Assembly (NCBI GenBank): GCA_964464375.1
Contig: CAYXFU010000009.1
Span: forward strand, 1-64,000
Length of the DNA stretch: 64,000 nt
Source of the DNA: CAIOZA01 sp964464375
GTDB taxonomy: Bacteria; Bacteroidota; Ignavibacteria; Kapaibacteriales; UBA2268
Direction of reading: 5' to 3'
Notes under the pieces: generated by a model
Told to the model about the DNA's origin: nothing
Seen by the model: the letters and a program-made list of their open reading frames with translations, nothing else
Database searches by the model: none
Program-made: the position numbers and the translations under genes
In this document: in pieces, positions 18,237 to 25,254 of the stretch
Layout: the number at the start of each line of letters is the position of its first letter
Position numbering within the stretch: the first letter of the stretch is position 1

Positions 18237-19645
18237 TGTCAAGCTCCAGGAAAATACTTAAAAATATCTTTTCCTTATCTGTAGCTGAAGTTACGAATAA
18301 AGGTATTGTTTTTATTACAACTGCTTATCTGGCAAGAGTAATTTTACCGGAAGGCTTTGGCGTATTAAATTTTGCAAATTCCATTTTGTTGTATTTTTTA
18401 TTAGTAGTTAATCTTGGATTTAACATTGTAGGCATCAGAGAAACTGCAAAGAAACCCGATGAAGTAAAAAAATATGCCGATCAGATAACTACTTATCGAC
18501 TCATCCTTGCAATCTTTTCCTTCGTTGCAATGGTTATCTTCGCTTTACTTATTGAGAAACCATTCGATGTAAAACTTGTGATAATTATTTCAGGAGTGAA
18601 TTTATTCTCTCAGGCTATTATGATGGATTGGGTTTACCAGGGTGCTGAAAAGATGGGAATCTTAGCTATCAGACAAGTTCTTACAAGTTCTTTGAATTTG
18701 ATTGGCGTGCTCTTCCTTGTAAAAGATACATCAGATGTTGTCACAGCTATGATTATTACCGTAATATCAACATTACTGAACGCCATCTGGATGCTGGCTC
18801 TTTACAACAAAATATATGGTAAGCTTCGGTTATTTATCGATAAATCAATGATGAAAGAACTGCTTTCGTCGTCAATCCCCATTATGTTCTCAAGCTTTTT
18901 CATAACAATTTATAATTCAATGAATATTATCATGCTCGGTTTTATGAAGTCTGATACCGAAACAGGTATCTATGCCGCAGCATTTAGATTTGTTGGTTTA
19001 GTCATTGCACCTTCATATATATTAAATTTAGCTTTTTTCCCTCATGTGTCCAGAGCTCATACTATTGAGGAGAAAACTAGTGCATTGAAGAATTATTCAA
19101 AGGCGATTTTTTATGTTGGTTCTTTTTTGTCTTTTATGATTTTTTCATTTTCAGCATTTTTTATTCAATTTACTTTTGGTAGTAATTATAAAGATTCAAT
19201 AATAGTTCTGCAGGTCCTCATGCTCACGGTTTTAATAATGTATATGAATACAGCTTATTACCCACCACTTGTTGCATGGAAAAAAGAAAAAATAGTGATG
19301 TATGCAATTGGAGCAGGTGCAATAGTCAATATCATACTTAATTTCATTCTTATTCCTCGATATGGTGCTGTTGGTGCCGCCTGGTCAACTGTTGTAAGTG
19401 AATTTATGGTGTTTCTTGGGTTAGTTAGTATTGTCAAAAAGGAGATCAATAATACATTTCTCCTAACATTGCTCAAAGGAATTTCCATATCGGCGATGTC
19501 TTGCCTGGGAGGGTATTTTTTGAATCATTATTTCAAAATTCACGAAATAGTTTCGTCTATCGTTTCATTTATATTATTCGGTGGATTTATTTTTCTTTTT
19601 AAAATAACAACAGTTGAAGAAATCAAAGGTTATATTAGAAAATGA
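18236..19645 (+). CDS. Wzx/RfbX-type polysaccharide flippase (MOP superfamily)
   Basis: The start is set at the ATG overlapping the previous stop (TAATG), giving 469 aa; the longer GTG frame adds five residues. The protein has about 12-14 hydrophobic segments. The N-terminal run NIFSLSVAEVTNKGIVFITT and the AYLARVILPEGFGVLNFANS stretch are typical of Wzx-type exporters that flip undecaprenyl-diphosphate oligosaccharides across the inner membrane. It overlaps glf by 4 bases. No Wzy polymerase or Wzz regulator is nearby, so the unit it carries may be short or be completed elsewhere. Confidence 0.88.
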   Translation: MSSSRKILKNIFSLSVAEVTNKGIVFITTAYLARVILPEGFGVLNFANSILLYFLLVVNLGFNIVGIRETAKKPDEVKKYADQITTYRLILAIFSFVAMVIFALLIEKPFDVKLVIIISGVNLFSQAIMMDWVYQGAEKMGILAIRQVLTSSLNLIGVLFLVKDTSDVVTAMIITVISTLLNAIWMLALYNKIYGKLRLFIDKSMMKELLSSSIPIMFSSFFITIYNSMNIIMLGFMKSDTETGIYAAAFRFVGLVIAPSYILNLAFFPHVSRAHTIEEKTSALKNYSKAIFYVGSFLSFMIFSFSAFFIQFTFGSNYKDSIIVLQVLMLTVLIMYMNTAYYPPLVAWKKEKIVMYAIGAGAIVNIILNFILIPRYGAVGAAWSTVVSEFMVFLGLVSIVKKEINNTFLLTLLKGISISAMSCLGGYFLNHYFKIHEIVSSIVSFILFGGFIFLFKITTVEEIKGYIRK

Positions 19646-20778
19646 AGTATGATTATCTTATAGTAGGGGCAGGATTTGCCGGTACAGTCCTGGCGGAAAG
19701 AATTGCAAATCAGCTTGATAAAAAAGTACTTGTTATTGACAAACGGGAGCACTTTGGTGGTAACTGCTATGATTACCGAGATTCAAATGGAATATTAATT
19801 CATAAATATGGACCTCATATTTTCCATACTAACAATCACAAAGTCTGGGAATATCTTTCTAAATTTACAGACTGGGAATTGTATTTTCACAAAGTACTTG
19901 CTGTCGTTGAAGGGCTCAAAATACCGGTACCATTTAACTTAAACTCACTTTATATGATATTCCCATCCCAGTATGCCGCAAAATTGGAAGAAATCTTAAT
20001 AAATACCTATGGCTATGGTATAAAGATACCAATTCTCAAGCTAAAGGAATCTCAAAACCCCGAATTAAGCTTTCTTGCTGATTATATTTATAAAAATATC
20101 TTTCTTGGCTATACTTTAAAACAATGGGAATTAAAACCTGAAGAACTTGATCATTCTGTTACTTCTAGAATTCCAGTTCACATTAGCAGAGATGACAGAT
20201 ATTTTCAGGATATTTATCAGGGAATTCCAAAAAATGGTTATTCATCTATCTTTGAAAAAATGCTCAATCATCCAAACATCGAATTAAGGCTTAACACTGA
20301 ATTTAAATCTGAAATCAATAATATCAAGTTTGACAAACTAATTTTTACCGGACCAATTGACTATTACTTTGACTATGTACATGGTCCACTTCCATACCGT
20401 AGCATTAGATTCGAACTTGAAACATTTGACCTGGATTTCTTTCAGGAAGTTTCTCAGGTAAACTATCCTAATAACTATGATTTTACTAGAATTACAGAAT
20501 TCAAGCATTTTCATCGGAATCAAAATAAACAAATTTCTAACACAGTTATTGCAAAAGAATTTTCTTTGCTTCACATTCCTGGTCAGAATGATCCATATTA
20601 TCCAATTCCCAAACCAGAGAATGAAGAAATACATAAAAAGTATCTGAATGAAATAAAAAAATTAAATGGAACTGTTACCTTTGCAGGAAGACAAGCAGAT
20701 TATAAATATTATAATATGGATCAGGTTATTGCTGTTGCTTTACAAACATTTGAGAAAAAGATTGTTAATTCCTTATGA
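19642..20778 (+). CDS. glf: UDP-galactopyranose mutase
   Basis: This flavoenzyme converts UDP-galactopyranose to UDP-galactofuranose in the cytoplasm. The FAD fold begins YDYLIVGAGFAGTVLAE, and the signatures REHFGGNCYDY, KYGPHIFHTNN (with the active-site His), and VPFNLNSLY are intact. Near the C-terminus TFAGRQADYKYYNMDQVI is the second FAD-contact motif. The 378-aa length is standard. It is translationally coupled to the flippase (4-base overlap) and the UbiA gene (4-base overlap). Its presence predicts galactofuranose in a surface glycan; the Galf transferase is not in the window. Confidence 0.95.
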   Translation: MKYDYLIVGAGFAGTVLAERIANQLDKKVLVIDKREHFGGNCYDYRDSNGILIHKYGPHIFHTNNHKVWEYLSKFTDWELYFHKVLAVVEGLKIPVPFNLNSLYMIFPSQYAAKLEEILINTYGYGIKIPILKLKESQNPELSFLADYIYKNIFLGYTLKQWELKPEELDHSVTSRIPVHISRDDRYFQDIYQGIPKNGYSSIFEKMLNHPNIELRLNTEFKSEINNIKFDKLIFTGPIDYYFDYVHGPLPYRSIRFELETFDLDFFQEVSQVNYPNNYDFTRITEFKHFHRNQNKQISNTVIAKEFSLLHIPGQNDPYYPIPKPENEEIHKKYLNEIKKLNGTVTFAGRQADYKYYNMDQVIAVALQTFEKKIVNSL

Positions 20779-22232
20779 ATCAAATAAATAATATAAATAT
20801 TGATGATTTATCTATACCTTTAGTAACTGACCTTGATGGCTCTCTCATTAAAATTGATAGTATTTTTGAATCAACAATTTTATGTATAAAGTCAAATATT
20901 TTCAATATTTTTCTCATTCCTTTTCTAATTCTAAAAGGTAAGAATCATTTCAAGAATTTTGTGACTGATCATTCTGCACTAGATCCATCATTATTCCCTT
21001 ATAATCCAGAAGTTATCAATTTATTGAAAGAGAATAAGGCAAAAGGTAGAAGAATTGTTTTAAGTACTGCTACAACTGAGAACATAGCTAAATCTGTTTC
21101 GGAGCATCTTAATATCTTCGATAAAGTCATATTTAGCTCAAGAGATCATAATAACAGAGCAAACAATAAAGCTCAAAAACTAGAAGAATTATATGGTCTT
21201 AAAGGCTATGATTATATTGGAGATAGCATAGCTGATCTGCCAATATTTGAAAGTTGCAGGAAGTATTATCTGATAAATGCACCTATATCATTGAAAAATA
21301 AGGCGTATAAGCTAAATCAAAATCTTATAATCATTAACTCTGACGAAAAACAGAATTCTTTTGCTAATATTGTTAAAGAGTTGAGAATATATCAGTGGAT
21401 TAAAAATATTCTAATTTTTTTACCTTTCTTGCTTGCACATGATCTTCAGAATTTCAATTCTATTTTTAACAATATTATAGGATTTGTTAGTTTTTCATTC
21501 ATCGCTTCTTTTGTTTATATTATTAACGATCTTATGGATCTTGATTCAGACAGAAAACATGACAAAAAGAAGAATCGACCTTTAGCCTCCGGTAATCTTA
21601 ATCCAATTCTTGCCTTTAATGTATCGCTTGCTCTATTCATTATAGGTTGGGTATTATCACTCTGTTTCTTGCCTGAGAAATTTTCACTTTTACTATTGAT
21701 TTATTTTCTACTGACAACTCTTTATTCATTCTATTTAAAAAAAATAATTCTCATTGACATAATTGTTCTTTCGTTACTATATACCATTAGATTGATAGCT
21801 GGAGGAATAACCTCAAACGTTGAAATATCGAAATGGCTGATTGCATTCTCTGTATTTCTTTTTCTGAGTTTAGCTGTAATCAAACGATATCAGGAACTTT
21901 ATTCTCTCAGAAACAGCAAAATATCCAAAACAGAAGGTAGAGGTTACCAAACTAATGATTTGAGCTTTTTACTTTCATTAGGTATTACTAGTGGTTATCT
22001 CTCAACTCTGGTTTTCATGTTATACATTTTTAGTCCTGAGATAACTAGATTATACTCTAAACCTGAGTTACTTTTACCTGTCGGTCTTGTTCTTTTACTT
22101 TGGATATCTAGAATGTGGCTTCTGACTTTCCGTGGCGAAATGCATAATGATCCAATTGTTTTCACTGCCAAGGACAAATTGAGTTATTTAATGGGTCTTC
22201 TAATGATTGTATTTTTGTATTTGAGTTTATAA
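20775..22232 (+). CDS. HAD phosphatase-UbiA fusion: 5-phosphoribosyl-1-phosphate polyprenyl synthase/phosphatase
   Basis: A two-domain, 485-aa protein. Residues 1-190 are a HAD phosphatase with motif I VTDLDGSL (Asp19, Asp21), motif II LSTAT (96-100), a Lys in NNKAQK and motif IV YIGDSIADLP (Asp150, Asp154). Residues 200-485 are a UbiA prenyltransferase with about nine membrane segments, the metal site NDLMDLDSD (Asn251-Asp259) and KRYQEL (370-375). The same pattern occurs in the mycobacterial enzyme that joins PRPP to decaprenyl phosphate (Rv3806c) and in NoeC. With DprE1 and DprE2 next to it, this function is well supported. The HAD half probably removes the ribose 5-phosphate, done in mycobacteria by a separate protein. 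Confidence 0.85.
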   Translation: MNQINNINIDDLSIPLVTDLDGSLIKIDSIFESTILCIKSNIFNIFLIPFLILKGKNHFKNFVTDHSALDPSLFPYNPEVINLLKENKAKGRRIVLSTATTENIAKSVSEHLNIFDKVIFSSRDHNNRANNKAQKLEELYGLKGYDYIGDSIADLPIFESCRKYYLINAPISLKNKAYKLNQNLIIINSDEKQNSFANIVKELRIYQWIKNILIFLPFLLAHDLQNFNSIFNNIIGFVSFSFIASFVYIINDLMDLDSDRKHDKKKNRPLASGNLNPILAFNVSLALFIIGWVLSLCFLPEKFSLLLLIYFLLTTLYSFYLKKIILIDIIVLSLLYTIRLIAGGITSNVEISKWLIAFSVFLFLSLAVIKRYQELYSLRNSKISKTEGRGYQTNDLSFLLSLGITSGYLSTLVFMLYIFSPEITRLYSKPELLLPVGLVLLLWISRMWLLTFRGEMHNDPIVFTAKDKLSYLMGLLMIVFLYLSL

Positions 22233-22235
22233 TCT

Positions 22236-23537
22236 ATGAAAAGTAATTATGAATCATGGGGTAAATATCCGGTCTCCGAAAATCAGGCAGTCATTAATTA
22301 TAATTGGATATCCGAATCTCCTGATTTAGCAACTATTATCGGAAATGTATTGCCCTTCGGTTTAGGTCGTAGTTATGGTGATAGCTGTCTTAATTCTAAT
22401 GGTACTTTGATCGATTGTTCTGGTTTGAACAAGTTTATCTCAGTTGATTGGGATAAAGGTTTACTAAGAGCTGAAGCTGGAGTATCACTCGATGAAATAT
22501 TGAAATTAATAGTTCCTAAAGGATTTTTTCTTGCTGTTACTCCCGGGACTAAATTCGTAACATTAGGAGGAGCGATTGCCAATGATGTACATGGGAAAAA
22601 TCATCATAAAATGGGTACTTTCGGATGCCATGTAAATTGCTTCGAATTGCTAAGATCTACTAATGAAAGATTTATTTGCAGCCACTCCGAGAATCAGGAA
22701 TTATTCAGAGCAACAATCGGTGGACTTGGATTAACGGGAATCATTACCTGGGCTGAGATCAATTTATTTAGAATAGACTCCAGCATGATTGATGCTGAAT
22801 TTGTTAAATTTGATTGTTTGAATGATTTCTTTGAAATTAATGATTATGCAAATCTAACCAATGATTTTACTGTCTCATGGATTGATTGTACATCAACCGG
22901 AACCAGATCAGGAAGAGGTATTTATTCCAGTGGGAATTTTGCAAAATCAGGACCTAAGTATGCCAACACTAAACATTCAATAGATTTTCCATTTAAATCC
23001 AGTTTCATAAATGAGCTCAGTGTTAATTTATTTAATGTTCTTTACTATCAAAAACAATTTGATAAGAAATTGGATTCATTAATTCATTACGAGCCATTCT
23101 TTTACCCTCTTGATGCTGTAGGAAAATGGAACAATGCTTATGGTAAAAATGGTTTCATTCAGTATCAGTTTGTTTTACCGTTTGATGGTGGTAAGGAAGC
23201 TCTTAAAGAAATACTAAAGCGGATTAATCATTCTGGCTTATCTTCTTTCCTGACAGTTTTAAAAACATTCGGTAACATTAAATCACCTGGGATTTTATCA
23301 TTCCCCAGACCTGGTATCACTCTGGCTATCGATTTTAGGATGACCGGCAAAAGAACCCTTGATTTTCTTTCTTCATTAGATGTAATTGTAAGAGAAAATG
23401 GGGGTGTAATCTATCCCGCAAAAGATTCCAGAATGTCCGGTGCTGATTTCATCCACTTTTATCCGGAAATAAATGAATTCTCAAAATATATTGATCCAAA
23501 ATTCTCATCATCATTTTGGAGAAGAGTCAACAATTAA
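22236..23537 (+). CDS. dprE1: Decaprenylphosphoryl-beta-D-ribose 2'-oxidase homologue
   Basis: This FAD enzyme of the VAO/GlcD fold oxidises the 2'-hydroxyl of polyprenyl-phosphoryl-ribose, the first half of epimerisation to arabinose. The FAD-binding loop GLGRSYGDSC (42-51), PGTKFVTLGGAIANDVHGKNHH (His119 and following) and TIGGLGLTGII are near-identical to the mycobacterial enzyme. The substrate-site Lys in YPAKDSR is Lys396. At the position that I align with mycobacterial Cys387, the benzothiazinone target, there is Ala364 (GITLAIDF). The 433-aa length fits. It is followed after 13 bases by dprE2. Confidence 0.92.
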   Translation: MKSNYESWGKYPVSENQAVINYNWISESPDLATIIGNVLPFGLGRSYGDSCLNSNGTLIDCSGLNKFISVDWDKGLLRAEAGVSLDEILKLIVPKGFFLAVTPGTKFVTLGGAIANDVHGKNHHKMGTFGCHVNCFELLRSTNERFICSHSENQELFRATIGGLGLTGIITWAEINLFRIDSSMIDAEFVKFDCLNDFFEINDYANLTNDFTVSWIDCTSTGTRSGRGIYSSGNFAKSGPKYANTKHSIDFPFKSSFINELSVNLFNVLYYQKQFDKKLDSLIHYEPFFYPLDAVGKWNNAYGKNGFIQYQFVLPFDGGKEALKEILKRINHSGLSSFLTVLKTFGNIKSPGILSFPRPGITLAIDFRMTGKRTLDFLSSLDVIVRENGGVIYPAKDSRMSGADFIHFYPEINEFSKYIDPKFSSSFWRRVNN

Positions 23538-23550
23538 TGAAAGCTAAAAT

Positions 23551-24285
23551 ATGAAAATAGTAGTTATTGGTGGAACATCTGCAATTGCTGTTGCAACAAT
23601 CAAACATTTTGCGAAAAAAGAAGCAGAAATTTTGCTCGTAGATATTAATTATGAAAGACTGCTTTCTGTGCAGGGTGATATAACAGTTACAACGGGGATA
23701 AAACCTGCTGTGCTTGAATGGGAAATATCAAACATCGATAAGCAAAACCTACTTTTTGAAAAAATTATCTCTGAATTTGGTGATTTTGATGTCGCTTTTA
23801 TTGCTTATGGAACATTGCCTGTTCAGCTGGAAATAATGAAACAACCTCAAGAAATACAAAAGCATTTAAAAATTAATTTTTTATCTGTTGCTACTTTGAG
23901 CTCCATTTTTGCTGAATATTTTGAAAAACAGAAATCAGGCACTTTAGCGGTTATATCTTCTGTTGCAGGGGATAGAGGACGCAAAAGTAATTATATATAT
24001 GGTTCGGCAAAAGGAGGATTATCCATCTTTCTCCAGGGATTGAGAAATCGTTTATCAAGTTCTGGTGTAACCATCATAACAATTAAACCGGGTATGGTTG
24101 ATACTCCTATGACTGCCGATATCCCAAAGAGTCCATTATTCTCTACGTCTGAGATTGTAGGTAAACACATTTTTAATGCTATTGAGAAAAAGAAAGACAT
24201 AGTTTATGTTCCAGGTTTTTGGAGAATTGTGATGTTTATTATCAAACATATACCAGAATCAATTTTTAAAAAAATGAATCTCTAA
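23551..24285 (+). CDS. dprE2: Decaprenylphosphoryl-2-keto-beta-D-erythro-pentose reductase homologue
   Basis: This short-chain dehydrogenase of 244 aa completes 2'-epimerisation by reducing the keto intermediate to polyprenyl-phosphoryl-D-arabinose. The nucleotide fold is VVIGGTSAIA (4-13) and the catalytic residues are Ser137, Tyr150 and Lys154 (ISSVAG, NYIYGSAK). The C-terminal membrane-proximal end FWRIVMFIIKHIPESIFKK closely matches the mycobacterial DprE2 end, which separates it from generic SDRs. The neighbour order UbiA-DprE1-DprE2 confirms the call. Confidence 0.92.
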   Translation: MKIVVIGGTSAIAVATIKHFAKKEAEILLVDINYERLLSVQGDITVTTGIKPAVLEWEISNIDKQNLLFEKIISEFGDFDVAFIAYGTLPVQLEIMKQPQEIQKHLKINFLSVATLSSIFAEYFEKQKSGTLAVISSVAGDRGRKSNYIYGSAKGGLSIFLQGLRNRLSSSGVTIITIKPGMVDTPMTADIPKSPLFSTSEIVGKHIFNAIEKKKDIVYVPGFWRIVMFIIKHIPESIFKKMNL

Positions 24286-24287
24286 GT

Positions 24288-25196
24288 ATGAATAACAGCA
24301 AAAAAGCTTATATTTATGCTCTATTATCCGTCTGTTTATGGTCAACAGTGGCGACAGCTTTTAAGATTTCGCTTAAAGAATTAAACTATTCGCAACTTTT
24401 ATTGGTATCTTCTTTTGTTTCAACACTAGCTTTGCTTGTCATCATAATTTTTTCAGGTAAGATCAAGTTATTAAATGCATTAAAATTAAAGGATTTTACG
24501 ACATTTGCTTTTATTGGTTTTCTCAACCCATTTCTGTACTATATCGTATTATTTAGAGCTTATGAGCTTTTGCCTGCTCAGGAAGCATTGACATTAAATT
24601 ATACGTGGATCATTACTATTGTTATTTTTTCAGCATTTTTTTTAAAACAAAAAATTAATCCCATCACTCTGATAGGTTTGTTGATTAGTTTAATCGGGGT
24701 TGCAGTCATTGGTACCAAAGGAAACTTATTTGAATTAAAATTTAATAATTTATTCGGAACAATTCTAGCAGTTTCTAGCTCACTTGTTTGGTCATCATTC
24801 TGGATATTGAATTTAAAATTAAAGCAGGATGAAACTCTCAAATTGTTCGTGAGTTTTAGTTTTGGCTTTGTTTTTACTCTGATTTTTGTATTATTTAATG
24901 AAAATGTACTATCTCTGAATCTGAAATTACATTCGGTAATCGGGTCTGTGTATATTGGTTTATTCGAGATGGGTGTTACATTTCTTTTCTGGTTGAAAGC
25001 ACTAAATCTATCGGAAAATACAGCAAAAGTTGGTTCATTGGTTTATCTTTCTCCATTCATATCACTGTTTATTATCAATATTGTTTTAGGCGAAAACATC
25101 CTAATATCAACACTATTCGGCTTAATTCTAATCATATTTGGAATAGTTTTTCCAAAAATTAAATTCCGATTATTCAGAAAATATAATAAAGACTAA
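24288..25196 (+). CDS. EamA/DMT-family transporter, candidate lipid-linked sugar flippase
   Basis: The 302-aa protein has ten predicted membrane segments in two EamA repeats: AYIYALLSVCLWSTVATAF opens the first and LFGTILAVSSSLVWSSFW the second. The drug/metabolite transporter superfamily includes amino-acid and nucleotide-sugar carriers and the ArnE/ArnF pair that flips undecaprenyl-phosphate-aminoarabinose. It lies 2 bases after dprE2 as the last gene of the operon, so flipping polyprenyl-phosphoryl-arabinose to the periplasm is a reasonable inference. A metabolite exporter unrelated to the pathway is the alternative. Confidence 0.8.
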   Translation: MNNSKKAYIYALLSVCLWSTVATAFKISLKELNYSQLLLVSSFVSTLALLVIIIFSGKIKLLNALKLKDFTTFAFIGFLNPFLYYIVLFRAYELLPAQEALTLNYTWIITIVIFSAFFLKQKINPITLIGLLISLIGVAVIGTKGNLFELKFNNLFGTILAVSSSLVWSSFWILNLKLKQDETLKLFVSFSFGFVFTLIFVLFNENVLSLNLKLHSVIGSVYIGLFEMGVTFLFWLKALNLSENTAKVGSLVYLSPFISLFIINIVLGENILISTLFGLILIIFGIVFPKIKFRLFRKYNKD

Positions 25197-25254
25197 AATA
25201 GTCCGTTTTCCATCCTCAATAATAATTATTTCACAAAATACTGATTTTAATATT

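Noticed and set aside
22236..23537. Generic sugar-lactone or D-arabinono-lactone oxidase
   Set aside because: The DVHGKNHH and KDSR motifs and the adjacent dprE2 and UbiA genes point to DprE1.
23551..24285. Generic short-chain dehydrogenase such as a fatty-acid reductase
   Set aside because: The C-terminal HIPESIFKK end and the neighbour dprE1 match DprE2 specifically.
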